DNA of 16,377 bases from JALOPX01 sp041309605 (GCA_041309605.1 JBFYZH010000138.1:1-16377), one strand, 5' to 3'; shown: positions 1 through 8,089, counted from the stretch's first letter. The notes: generated by a model from the letters alone, not told the origin. Program-made: numbers and translations.

Positions 1-2636
1 AGAAAGCCGAGGCCCTTCTGAAAAAGGCCCTGGAGACGCACGGAGAACATATCCTGGCCAGCGACAGGGCAAAACTTTACAACGATCTTGCCTGGGTATA
101 TTACCGGCTTGGCCAGCTTGACGACTCGTGGGAAAACTGCATGCTCGTCCACAAGATCATCGACAAGAAACAGAACCCGGTGGAACTCTCCAAGTCGCTG
201 AGCCTGATGGGCGCCATCTACTGGAACCGCAGCAAGTACGACGAGGCCGTACTATGTCACAAGAATTGCCTGGCCCTCAGGGAGGAGTGCAACGACGAGA
301 CCGGCGTCGGCGCAGCGTACAACAATCTCGGCCTCGTCTACCGTTCCATGGGCAGGATCAAGGACACGCTCGACTGCTTCACGAAAAGCATGAAGATCAA
401 GCAAAAGGACAACAACATCCCCGGTCTTTCCGCGGCCCATCTCAACCTCGCGCTCGCTTACATGGACCTGGAAGAGATTGACAAGGCGGAAAAAAACTGC
501 GACGTAGCCATGAAGCTCGCCGAAGATCTCGGCAACCAGCAGCTTCTGGCGGAGATTCTCGGCACGGCCGGTGAAATATGCTTTCTCAAGGGCGAATTCG
601 AAAAGGCCAGGGAATTCTACTTCCGCGACCTTCACATATGCCACAGCACAAAATCGATGCGGGAAAAAGCGATCACTTTCCGGCGACTCGGCGAATTGAG
701 CCTGGTCGAGGGAAAACTGACCGAGCCCGGCGAACTCCTGCTGCAGGCCAGAACGCTCAACGGGAAGATCGGCTCCCGCCTTGAGACGATACTTCTCGAC
801 CTTCTCGAGGGACGGATACTCCTGGCGGAGGGGAGGCGCGAAAGCGGGAGACTGAAACTCGAGGGTACCGGGTTCGAGCTCTCCCTGCTCGGGAGGAAAC
901 GGACCGCGGCTTCGGTCACGGCCGAGATCGGCGAACTTTTCCTCGACGAGGGAAACGAGCATCTGGCCCGCGAATACCTCCTTCGTTCCATCTCGCTGGT
1001 AGGTGAAAGCGAGAACATGCCGGCGCAGGTAAAGGAGCTCCAGGATCATCTCGACCAGAGGATATCGACCCAGGCGGTGAGGATAAATTCCGACTCAAAC
1101 CGCTTCAGGGCCCTGTGCCGCGTGATTTCGTTCATCCGGACCATTCATGACGCGGACAGGCTCTATGCGACGGTCACGGAAACAGCGCGGAACATGATGA
1201 ACATGGAGCGCGCGGCCTTGATTCTCCAGACCGACGGCCAGGATACTTTCCGGTTCCTCGCGACCAGGGGGGAGTTCGAATCGGAGGGGATACTCACCGA
1301 CAAGAACATCATCGCCATACTGAACATCACAAGGCAGATCGGCTATCCCCTGGACGCGTTGCGTTCCCAGATTCCCGAGGGAAAGGTCGGCGACGATTTC
1401 CAGAAGTCGCACCCGGGCATCGTATGCATTCCGCTGTGGATCATGGACGAGGTCACCGGATTCATTTACCTGGATTCCCCGCGCAGGAGCGCCGAGCAGA
1501 GCGACGACGATCACAGCTTCCTCGTGGCCTTCAGCCAGCAGGTGGCGCTCGGGCTGGAACGAATCCTTCTGAACGACCAGCTCCGGGAGGCCCGGAAAAA
1601 CCGTCTGCCGGCGCCGACGATAGTGGCAAAGTCGAAAGACAGGATCACGTTCCACGACATCATAGGAAAATCTCCGGCCATCAGGCAGGTGTACGAACTG
1701 ATCGAGAGCATCAAGGACATGGATACGACGGTGCTTTTGACCGGGCCGAACGGTTCGGGCAAGGATCTTATCGTCAGGGCGATACACGACACGGGGACGA
1801 GACATAAAAAACCGTTCCATCACCTGAACTGCGCCGCGTTTCCGCGAGACCTGCTCGAGAGCGAACTGTTCGGGCACGAGAAGGGATCGTTCACCGGCGC
1901 CCACAAACAGAAGATAGGCCACTTCGAACAGGCCGCGGACGGGACGATATATCTCAACGAGATCGGCGAGATGCCCGTCTCCCTGCAGCCGAAGCTCCTT
2001 CGCGTGCTCGAGGAAAGGAAATTCTTCCGGGTGGGGGGAACGAGGGAGATCGAGACCAACGCGCGGATCATAGCGGCGACCAACAAGAACCTCGAGCAAC
2101 TGGTCAAGGACGGGACATTTCGGGAAGATCTGTACTACCGCATCAACGTTTTCCCGATAAGGATCCCGGCCCTTCGCGAAAGACGAGAGGATATCGGCCT
2201 TCTGTGCAACCATTTCCTGACCACGTCGTGCCGCCTGTACAATATTCCCACCAAGCGCATATCGCCGGAGGCGATGACGTATCTCAACGAGTACGAATGG
2301 CCGGGAAATGTACGGGAACTCGAGAACACGATCAAGCGTTTGATAATAATATCGAAGAAGGACACGATTCTTCCCGAGGATCTCCCCGAGAGCATCATCA
2401 CTCACACGGAGACCGTTCACGCCCAGGCTCTGACCACCCTGGAGGATGTCGTCGAACTGCTTCTGAAAAACGTCGAATTTTCGATGAGCGACCCGGTTCT
2501 GCCCAAGATCGAAAAGTCGATCGTCCGCAAAATGGTCGACCTGACGGGGGACAAGCAGAAGGCGGCGGGATTGCTCGGGGTTTCCAAACCGACACTCTAC
2601 ACGTGGCTGAGGAAATATGAAAAAGACGGCAAATAG
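1..2636 (+). CDS. TPR-GAF sigma-54-dependent transcriptional activator (5' end outside window)
   Basis: The frame is open from the first full codon at 3, so the gene begins upstream of the window; 877 codons are visible. Domains in visible numbering: TPR-like helical repeats to about residue 355, a GAF domain at about 368-525, a sigma-54 AAA+ domain at about 550-790, and a Fis-type helix-turn-helix at about 845-875 (TGDKQKAAGLLGVSKPTLY). Walker A is GPNGSGKD (nt 1743-1766). The sigma-54 contact loop is GSFTGA (nt 1884-1901) instead of GAFTGA. Walker B reads YLNEIGE, with Asn (codon aac, 1956-1958) where the family has the catalytic-site Asp. Such proteins remodel RpoN-RNA polymerase in the cytoplasm in response to a ligand or partner sensed by GAF/TPR. 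The signal is unknown, and an N-terminal kinase or further TPRs could lie upstream. The stop overlaps the next gene by 20 nt, which suggests co-transcription. The family call is secure; ATPase competence is doubtful. Confidence 0.93.
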   Translation, partial: KAEALLKKALETHGEHILASDRAKLYNDLAWVYYRLGQLDDSWENCMLVHKIIDKKQNPVELSKSLSLMGAIYWNRSKYDEAVLCHKNCLALREECNDETGVGAAYNNLGLVYRSMGRIKDTLDCFTKSMKIKQKDNNIPGLSAAHLNLALAYMDLEEIDKAEKNCDVAMKLAEDLGNQQLLAEILGTAGEICFLKGEFEKAREFYFRDLHICHSTKSMREKAITFRRLGELSLVEGKLTEPGELLLQARTLNGKIGSRLETILLDLLEGRILLAEGRRESGRLKLEGTGFELSLLGRKRTAASVTAEIGELFLDEGNEHLAREYLLRSISLVGESENMPAQVKELQDHLDQRISTQAVRINSDSNRFRALCRVISFIRTIHDADRLYATVTETARNMMNMERAALILQTDGQDTFRFLATRGEFESEGILTDKNIIAILNITRQIGYPLDALRSQIPEGKVGDDFQKSHPGIVCIPLWIMDEVTGFIYLDSPRRSAEQSDDDHSFLVAFSQQVALGLERILLNDQLREARKNRLPAPTIVAKSKDRITFHDIIGKSPAIRQVYELIESIKDMDTTVLLTGPNGSGKDLIVRAIHDTGTRHKKPFHHLNCAAFPRDLLESELFGHEKGSFTGAHKQKIGHFEQAADGTIYLNEIGEMPVSLQPKLLRVLEERKFFRVGGTREIETNARIIAATNKNLEQLVKDGTFREDLYYRINVFPIRIPALRERREDIGLLCNHFLTTSCRLYNIPTKRISPEAMTYLNEYEWPGNVRELENTIKRLIIISKKDTILPEDLPESIITHTETVHAQALTTLEDVVELLLKNVEFSMSDPVLPKIEKSIVRKMVDLTGDKQKAAGLLGVSKPTLYTWLRKYEKDGK

Positions 2637-3636
2637 AAAAACTCCCCCCTTCATCTGGATTCTGCCGGCGATCCTCGTCGCTCTGGCGGCCGCCTGCATC
2701 GCGCTGAAGATCCACGTGCGTGATTCCGGGCCGTCCGGCCCTCCGGCCGACGGGACCGCATTCAGGATATTCGTCACGGGCGGGCTCAACTGTTATCGCG
2801 AACCCTGCGGGTGAAAGAAGGATCTATATTCGGGTATGGCCCGGTGGGCCTCCTTCATGGATGGCATGCGCATCGCCAATCCGGTCATCCTTCTGGACAC
2901 GGGGAATTTCTGCGGCGAAAAAATGGGAAACCCGAGTGATCTCGATTACCGATATTTCTTCGAGGGAATGAAGCGTTTGAAATACGACGCTGCCGGTGTC
3001 GCCGGAAACGAGATTCGTTTCGGCAAAAACCGGCTTCGAAAGGCGGCGAATGATTTCGATCTGCCCCTGGTTTCCACTAATATCATCGACAAGCGGGGCG
3101 AGGGCCCGGTCGGTTCGAAATGGATCATAAAAGACATCGGGGGGAAAAGGACCTTTTTCGACAGAAAGGGCGGCGTGAGGGTCGGAATATTCGGCGTAGT
3201 CCTTCCCTATTTTATACACAGCATAGACCCGGAGATCCAGAAATTATACCAGGTCATCGATCCGAAAATCGCCGCCCTGCAGGCCGTCTCCGAACTGCGG
3301 GCAAGGGGTTGCGACCTGATCGTGGCGTTAAGTTTCCAGGGGTGGACCAACACCATGAATTTAGCTTCCTCGGTGCCGGGAATCGATATCGTGATAAACG
3401 GGCAGAGGACTCACGAGGGCACCCATGATGAATGGGCCGGCTCGACCATCGTCGTCGACACGGGCAACCCGAAAAAATCGTTCACCGAGATCAAGGTCGC
3501 TTTCAGGAACGGAAAAAATATCATCAGGGCCACCGACATGGGCCCCGTGGCCCATGACTGCGCGGAGAGGGCGGACCTCGTCGAGCTGGAAAAACGGTAC
3601 CAGAGGGAACTCGCCGAAAAGAAAAAACGCAGATGA
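2617..3636 (+). CDS. Putative selenoprotein of the metallophosphatase/5'-nucleotidase fold, UGA (2812-2814) read as Sec66
   Basis: The start is ATG 2617, preceded by GAGG at 2609-2612 and overlapping the upstream gene by 20 nt. The frame runs 65 codons, meets TGA at 2812-2814, then continues in the same frame without a stop to TGA 3634, giving 339 residues if the first TGA is read through. Residues 11-30 form one hydrophobic segment (signal anchor or signal peptide), so the rest is probably outside the cytoplasm. The break falls in REPCG-U-KKDLYSGMARWASF. Related UshA/metallophosphatase-fold proteins have EPCGC followed by GGLARRA, so the TGA aligns with Cys. Later family landmarks are ILLDTGNF (91-98), GVAGNEIRFG (127-136), LVSTNI (151-156), CDLIVALSFQG (232-242) and IDIVINGQRTHE (256-267). 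Most metal ligands (D-x-H, GD, NH, GHTH) are altered, so nucleotidase activity is doubtful. The C-terminal 25 residues are charged and probably helical. The alternative is a pseudogene with one nonsense mutation; the hairpin after the TGA and the intact downstream frame argue against that. Confidence 0.8.
2817..2856 (+). promoter_or_regulatory. Candidate bacterial SECIS element
   Basis: An upper stem GGCCC (2838-2842) pairs perfectly with GGGCC (2846-2850), leaving a GGU loop at 2843-2845. A lower stem GAAGGA (2817-2822) pairs with TCCTTC (2851-2856), leaving a 15-nt bulge on the 5' side. The loop starts 28 nt after the UGA. Bacterial SECIS elements lie inside the coding region just after the UGA, with the apical loop about 16-37 nt downstream and a G among its first bases; E. 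coli fdhF also has a GGU loop. A competing pairing, CGGG 2831-2834 with CCCG 2840-2843, is possible. I judged the fold by eye only. Confidence 0.65.
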
Positions 3637-3646
3637 CCCGGCTTGC

Positions 3647-3736
3647 CCCGACCGGCTCACCCGCCCCGGCGTATTTTCCCGCCACGGTGGATTATTTTGC
3701 CCCGGCGGATTCGCCCGTCCCGGCGGATCCGCACGC
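3647..3736 (+). repeat. Five degenerate 18-bp tandem units between the selenoprotein and NIF3 genes
   Basis: Units begin at 3647, 3665, 3683, 3701 and 3719. The best pair is CCCGGCGGATTCGCCCGT (3701) and CCCGGCGGATCCGCACGC (3719); the older units are more diverged, the first matching at about 12 of 18 positions. The array fills most of the 119-bp gap. In the frame of the downstream gene it would encode a Pro/Ala-rich hexapeptide repeat, but the NIF3 start lies after it, so I treat it as non-coding. Confidence 0.6.
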
Positions 3737-3743
3737 GCGAGAC

Positions 3744-3749
3744 AGGAGG
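3744..3749 (+). promoter_or_regulatory. Shine-Dalgarno AGGAGG that fixes the NIF3 start
   Basis: A full AGGAGG lies 6 nt before TTG 3756. The alternative ATG at 3633 has no purine-rich SD of this type and would add 41 low-complexity Pro/Ala residues that the family lacks. The TTG start gives the expected N-terminus (M)KLSKIVEFLDNEL. Confidence 0.8.
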
Positions 3750-3755
3750 ATCGTC

Positions 3756-4511
3756 TTGAAACTGTCGAAGATCGTCGAATTTCTCGACAACGAGCTTGGC
3801 ATATCCGCCTTCCCGAACGACTCTTCGCTCAACGGCCTGCAGGTCGAATGTTCGAGGGAGACATGTAGTATAACCCTCGCCGTGGACGCGTGCGAACAGT
3901 CTATCAGGATGGCTGCCAGGCACGGCTCGGGCCTGCTGATAGTTCACCACGGGTTGTTCTGGGGCGGCCAGGCGCCCGTCACCGGCATCATGGCCTCGCG
4001 TATCCGGCTTCTCATGGAAAAAGGGATTTCCCTTTACGCGTCGCACCTTCCGCTCGACTGTCATCCGGAGGTCGGCAACAACGCGCAGCTTTCAATGATG
4101 CTCGGAGTGGATTCCCCCGCCCGCTTCGGGAATTATCACGGAGTCGAGATCGGCCTGTGCGGAAATATCCCCGCGCCGATGACCGCCGCGTCATTCGCGG
4201 CGAAGGTGCGCAGGGTCACCGGATCGCGCGTCAGCATCTTCGCCTTCGGGCCGCAGAAGATAAGAAAGGTCGCGGTGGTTTCGGGCGGAGGCGCTTCCCT
4301 GCTGGGGGACGCATGCAGGGCGGGCTGTGACGCCATGCTTACCGGGGAAACCGACCATTCGGCGTATCATGTCGCCCGCGAGTACGGCGTCAATCTGTTC
4401 TGCGCGGGCCATTACGCCACGGAAACCTTCGGCGTAAAGGCTCTCGGGAAGCACATCGAATCGCATTTCGGCCTGAAGACCTGGTTCGCCGACGTTCCCA
4501 CCGGGCTTTGA
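3756..4511 (+). CDS. NIF3-family dinuclear metal centre protein
   Basis: The protein has 251 residues, a normal length for the short bacterial NIF3/YbgI class. Visible metal-site motifs are LIVHHGLFW (His64-His65), LYASHLPLDCHPEVGNN with Asp101, and CAGHYATETFG with His219 and Glu223. The N-terminal SLNGLQVE (24-31) and the segment DAMLTGETDHSAYHVARE (192-209) are also typical. The family forms hexameric toroids with a two-metal site. It is often labelled GTP cyclohydrolase I type 2, but the cellular substrate is not settled. It is probably cytoplasmic, since no signal peptide is seen. It begins 119 nt after the selenoprotein gene on the same strand, so co-transcription is possible; no promoter stands out in the repeat-filled gap. 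A link to selenium or to the upstream protein is not shown by the sequence. Family call very likely, role unknown. Confidence 0.93.
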   Translation: MKLSKIVEFLDNELGISAFPNDSSLNGLQVECSRETCSITLAVDACEQSIRMAARHGSGLLIVHHGLFWGGQAPVTGIMASRIRLLMEKGISLYASHLPLDCHPEVGNNAQLSMMLGVDSPARFGNYHGVEIGLCGNIPAPMTAASFAAKVRRVTGSRVSIFAFGPQKIRKVAVVSGGGASLLGDACRAGCDAMLTGETDHSAYHVAREYGVNLFCAGHYATETFGVKALGKHIESHFGLKTWFADVPTGL

Positions 4512-4590
4512 TCCGGCGCCGGCCGCCCTCGCCGGAGAGGGGCGCGCGCGACGCCGGACCGATTCATCCGAAACGCCCGCGCGGTTCCGG

Positions 4591-4607
4591 GGCCGGCCGC
4601 TCCGGCC
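4591..4607. terminator. Weak hairpin between convergent genes
   Basis: GGCCGG (4591-4596) and CCGGCC (4602-4607) form a 6-bp stem with a CCGCT loop in the 123-bp convergent gap 4512-4634. There is no U-tract on either strand, so this is at best a roadblock or a Rho-assisted end. The rest of the gap is GC-rich with nothing else recognisable. Confidence 0.25.
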
Positions 4608-4634
4608 GAAGACCCCGCCCGCGCCAAGGCGCTC

Positions 4635-7600
4635 CTACCTGTCAACCTTGAAGGGTTCATGCTTCGGCCACGGCCGGGGATCCTTCTCGATCTCCTTCAT
4701 CAGGATCTCGATCCCCTTCATGAGCTGCGCATCGTGCCCCTTCGACATCTCCACAGGATCGAGATCGAGCTCGATATCCGGAGTGACCCCCTCATTTTCC
4801 ACGATCCATCTGCCCTCCCGGTCGTAGATCCTGTAGTCGGGCGCGGTGAGACCGCCGCCGTCCATGAAGGCATGGAACATCGAAACGCCGACCAGCCCGC
4901 CCCAGGTGCGCGTGCCTATGACCGGCCCCATCTTCATCATCTGGAACTCCATCGGGACCATGTCGCCGCCGGAGCCTGCGTACCTGTTCGTCAGGCAGAC
5001 CATGTGGGCCTCAACGGCGTACGCCGGATCCCTCTGGTCGCTTGAATAGCGCCGCGTCCAGTACGAATGGGCCTTCTTGTTCAGGCGCTGGAAGAAGATC
5101 GCAGGATCGAGTCCCCCGCCGTTGAAACGCCCGTCTACGATCAGCCCTTTCTTTCGCGCCTGCGCGTAGAAGTACTTGGGAAATTCCGTCGCGCTGCCGA
5201 GATATGTGTCGGGCAGGTGTATGTACCCGATCGTTCCGCCCGACATCCTGTCGGCCAGAATCCTGTTGTGTTCCACCCAGTCGAGATACCTCAGAATGCC
5301 CTCGCCGTTAAGGGGCACGACGCGGATCTCCCTCGCGCCGTCGCGCGAAGGCCGCCCGTTGACCAGAAGCCGCACCTGCCGCCCGCCGAGTCCCTGGAAA
5401 TAGCTGTATATGTTCGCGCCGGTTGTCGCCTCGCACCCGTTGACCGCTATCAGGTATTCGCCGTCCGCGACCTCCGACCCGGGCGTCGCCAGCGGCGGTA
5501 TGACCTCGTTCGTCCAGTCGGCGACCCGGTAGATTTTTCCGAAACGGTAATATTTCGAATCCTTCTCCTGTACCCAGTCGACGCCGAGCATGCCCACGCT
5601 GACCGGGTCGGAGGTTCGTTTCTCCTCGCCCCCGTAGACATAGGTGTGCGAGGTGTTCAGTTCACCTATGAGCTCGCCTATTATGAACCCCAGGTCCTGG
5701 CGGCAGGTTATGCGGTCGGCGAGCCGCCCGTATTTGACCTTCATCGCGTTCCAATCGATCCCGTGCATGTTCGGCTCGTAATAGAAATCCCTCTCCATTC
5801 TCCAGGCTTCGGCGAAGATCTGCCTCCATTCGGCCATGGGGTCGAATTGCATCTGCATGCCGGAAAGATCCAGCGCCTTGCCGCCCGAATCGGTCGCATC
5901 CGCGTCGATGATACCTACGAGGGGCCCCTGCCTGTAAACGGCCTTTTTCCCGTTCCAGGAAAGCTTGTAGTCGTCGATCCCGCTTATGACCGTCTTCGTT
6001 TCCCCGTCGGCGAAGGTGAAGCGGAAGAGATCGCGCGGTTCAAGAGCGCGGAACTCGAACTGGTTGAAATCGCCGTCATCCCTGTTGAGATAAAACACGG
6101 CTTCGCCGTTTACCGAAAGGTTCCGGTAATTGCCCGGAGGAAGGGGCAGATGCTCGATCCTCGAGGCTATGCCTTCGAAATCGATCTTTACAAGGGAATC
6201 GCCGGCAGGCGCCTTTTTGTCCTTCCCCTCGTCCTTCTTTCCCTCGTTTTTGTTCTCAGGCTCCTTTACCTCGGCCTCGTCGCTCTTCAGGGGAAGAAGG
6301 GGTTCGCCGTTTTTCGCCAGGGTCAGGCTGTATATGCCGGCCGCGTCCTTGTACACCATTTCCCATTCGAAGTCGCAGTAGGTCGGCGTGAACCGCCGGT
6401 TCGAGACGAAGAGAAGGTGCTTGCCGTCCCTCGTGAAAACCGGGTTGAAATCGTTGAAAAGACCCTCGCTCACGCACTCTTTCCTGCCGGTCTCGAGCGA
6501 ATAGATATATACCTGGTTGACCCCTTCGGCGTTCATCTTCGTATAAGCGATGAACCGGCTGTCGGGCGACCAGGAGAAATCGTAGATCGGCTTGAGGTCG
6601 AGCGAGACGTCGACATTCTCGTACTGGGCCCTGTCGACCTCGGTGATCTTTTTCGAGGCGACGTCGAGGTACCAACACCTGAGGCTCTGGTCGGCGAAGG
6701 CGATCCTCTTTCCGTCCGGAGACCATCTCAGCGTGTGGCGGTACCCGTCCTTGTGGCTCGTGAGCTTCACGGCCTCTTTCGAACCGTCCTGGGCGGCGAT
6801 AAATATCTCGAATTCCCCGCTTCGGTCCGAAAGCCACGCCACCATGCCGCCGCAGGGGGACCAGGCTGCGTCCTTGTCCCTCGAACCGGAATCCTTCGTC
6901 AGGTTGCGCGTCGGGCCGTTTTCGACGGGCACGGTGAAGATCTCGCCCCTGGCCACGACGAGGGCCCTCTCGCCCGCGGGCGAACAGTCTATCTGAGCCG
7001 CTTCGCCGCTGACGTCCTTGTAATAGGGTCTCGTCTCCGGAGAATCGGCGAGGACCCTGATGTCGACCTTCGCCGTTTTCCCCGAAGTCGTATCGAGCAT
7101 CCATATGTCCCCGCCCAGCTCGTACACGATTTTACCGGAGCCGTCGCTTGGACGCCTGACGTCATACTCTGTGTGAGTGGTGATCTGCCTGGTATTCCCC
7201 GTCGCGGGGTCGTACTCGTGTATATTGAGAACCCGGTCCCTGTCCGAGCTGAAATAGATCTTGTCGCCGATCCACATCGGCAGCCGGTCGGTTCCGGGAA
7301 AATCGGTGATCTTCGTGTCCTTCATCTTCTCGAAATCGAAAAGATAGATGTCCTGCGCGAGCCCTCCCTTGTACCTTTTCCACGTGCGGTTCTCTCTCGC
7401 CTGGCGGTTGTAGGCTATCTTGGTCCCGTCGGGGGAAAACGACCCCTGGACCGCCTCGTGCATTATCAGTTCCTCAAGGCCGGTCCCGTCGGGGCTGACC
7501 ATGTAGAGCCGCTGGAACCGGCTGAAGGAGCGCCTTCCTGAACTGAAGACGATCTTGTTCGTGAGCGGGTGCCATCCGGCGACCTGGTCGTACCCGGGAT

Positions 7601-7976
7601 GGAAGGTCACCCTGGTTATCCCGCCGCCGCCCGCGTTCATCACGTACACATCGCCGTTGCCGTCGTATTCGCCGGTAAAGGCGATCATGGAACCGTCGGG
7701 GGAAAACCTCGGATAGAATTCCTCGCCGTCGTGCACGGTCAGCTTCACCGCCGTCCCGCCCCCCGCCGGAGCCGTCCATATATCACCGCCGCAGACGAAG
7801 ACGATCGTGTCTCCGTGAATGTCGGGGAACCGCATGAGGGGAAAAACCTTCCCCGGCGGCCCCGCCGAACCCGGCGCCGCCGTGACCTGCACGGCAGTCA
7901 TTACGGCCAGAACGGCAGCGACCGCGATCAAACCGGAGACCGCGATCGCGAAGAACGATTTCTGGATCCTGAACAT
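4635..7976 (-). CDS. Exported tricorn-like S41 serine protease with beta-propeller
   Basis: The protein has 1113 residues, close to tricorn size. The start ATG 7976 has AAAGGAG at 7991-7985, 8 nt away. Residues 1-34 form a signal peptide with a long hydrophobic core ending near VTAA. Residues about 45-550 carry repeated WD40-like/TolB-type blades (FSPDG, WSPDGKRIAF, WSPDSRFIAY). A Lys/Glu-rich linker lies at about 562-592. The tricorn core helical region follows (EAWRMERDFYYEPNMHGIDW), with GELNTSHTY giving the likely catalytic His777, a PDZ-like domain at about 795-890, VDGRFNGGGL, AGSGGD giving the likely nucleophile Ser1002, then GTRTWGGLVG and VENEGVTPDI with candidate Glu1060/1062. This set matches the S41B Ser/His/Glu arrangement, so it is probably active on peptides in the periplasm. 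It has its own promoter and a leader hairpin upstream. Family call secure; substrates unknown. Confidence 0.95.
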   Translation of the reverse strand: MFRIQKSFFAIAVSGLIAVAAVLAVMTAVQVTAAPGSAGPPGKVFPLMRFPDIHGDTIVFVCGGDIWTAPAGGGTAVKLTVHDGEEFYPRFSPDGSMIAFTGEYDGNGDVYVMNAGGGGITRVTFHPGYDQVAGWHPLTNKIVFSSGRRSFSRFQRLYMVSPDGTGLEELIMHEAVQGSFSPDGTKIAYNRQARENRTWKRYKGGLAQDIYLFDFEKMKDTKITDFPGTDRLPMWIGDKIYFSSDRDRVLNIHEYDPATGNTRQITTHTEYDVRRPSDGSGKIVYELGGDIWMLDTTSGKTAKVDIRVLADSPETRPYYKDVSGEAAQIDCSPAGERALVVARGEIFTVPVENGPTRNLTKDSGSRDKDAAWSPCGGMVAWLSDRSGEFEIFIAAQDGSKEAVKLTSHKDGYRHTLRWSPDGKRIAFADQSLRCWYLDVASKKITEVDRAQYENVDVSLDLKPIYDFSWSPDSRFIAYTKMNAEGVNQVYIYSLETGRKECVSEGLFNDFNPVFTRDGKHLLFVSNRRFTPTYCDFEWEMVYKDAAGIYSLTLAKNGEPLLPLKSDEAEVKEPENKNEGKKDEGKDKKAPAGDSLVKIDFEGIASRIEHLPLPPGNYRNLSVNGEAVFYLNRDDGDFNQFEFRALEPRDLFRFTFADGETKTVISGIDDYKLSWNGKKAVYRQGPLVGIIDADATDSGGKALDLSGMQMQFDPMAEWRQIFAEAWRMERDFYYEPNMHGIDWNAMKVKYGRLADRITCRQDLGFIIGELIGELNTSHTYVYGGEEKRTSDPVSVGMLGVDWVQEKDSKYYRFGKIYRVADWTNEVIPPLATPGSEVADGEYLIAVNGCEATTGANIYSYFQGLGGRQVRLLVNGRPSRDGAREIRVVPLNGEGILRYLDWVEHNRILADRMSGGTIGYIHLPDTYLGSATEFPKYFYAQARKKGLIVDGRFNGGGLDPAIFFQRLNKKAHSYWTRRYSSDQRDPAYAVEAHMVCLTNRYAGSGGDMVPMEFQMMKMGPVIGTRTWGGLVGVSMFHAFMDGGGLTAPDYRIYDREGRWIVENEGVTPDIELDLDPVEMSKGHDAQLMKGIEILMKEIEKDPRPWPKHEPFKVDR

Positions 7977-8017
7977 CTTCGGAACTCCTTTCCGCCGATC
8001 GAAACAGCCGCAGAATC

Positions 8018-8042
8018 ATTCCGGCCTTTTCGCGGCCGGGAT
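8018..8042 (-). other. Leader hairpin upstream of the tricorn-like gene
   Basis: ATTCCGGCC (8018-8026) pairs with GGCCGGGAT (8034-8042), 9 bp including one G-T, with a 7-nt loop. It lies about 40 nt past the inferred transcription start and 41 nt before the ATG. No U-tract follows on the - strand, so an mRNA-stability or attenuator-like role is more plausible than simple termination. Confidence 0.4.
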
Positions 8043-8089
8043 TCCGGCGAACGATTTATTGAAGAGAAAATAACGAACTATACCGGGCG

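Noticed and set aside
1095..2789. 564-codon - strand frame over the TPR-GAF regulator
   Set aside because: It is a shadow of the AAA+ coding strand, with no recognisable domain.
2812..2814. In-frame TGA as a true stop, giving a 65-residue protein and a separate gene starting at ATG 2836
   Set aside because: The 65-residue piece ends in the middle of a conserved motif, and the 2836 ATG has no SD, starting inside the same motif. The frame is continuous across the TGA.
2812..2814. UGA recoded as Gly or Trp genome-wide
   Set aside because: TGA ends the selenoprotein, NIF3, patatin and transposase-like genes at family-typical C-termini, and the G+C content does not fit the known recoded lineages.
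2617..3636. Nonsense-mutated pseudogene
   Set aside because: There is no other stop or frameshift in 340 codons, the TGA is exactly at a conserved Cys, and a SECIS-like hairpin follows. It remains the main alternative.
3633..3755. ATG 3633 as the NIF3 start (ATGA overlap with the upstream stop)
   Set aside because: It lacks an SD and adds 41 residues of 18-bp-repeat-encoded Pro/Ala sequence; TTG 3756 has a perfect AGGAGG and the family N-terminus.
5067..7541. 824-codon open frame antisense to the tricorn-like gene
   Set aside because: It is a G+C codon-bias shadow. The translation has no recognisable domain, while the opposite strand has a complete protease.
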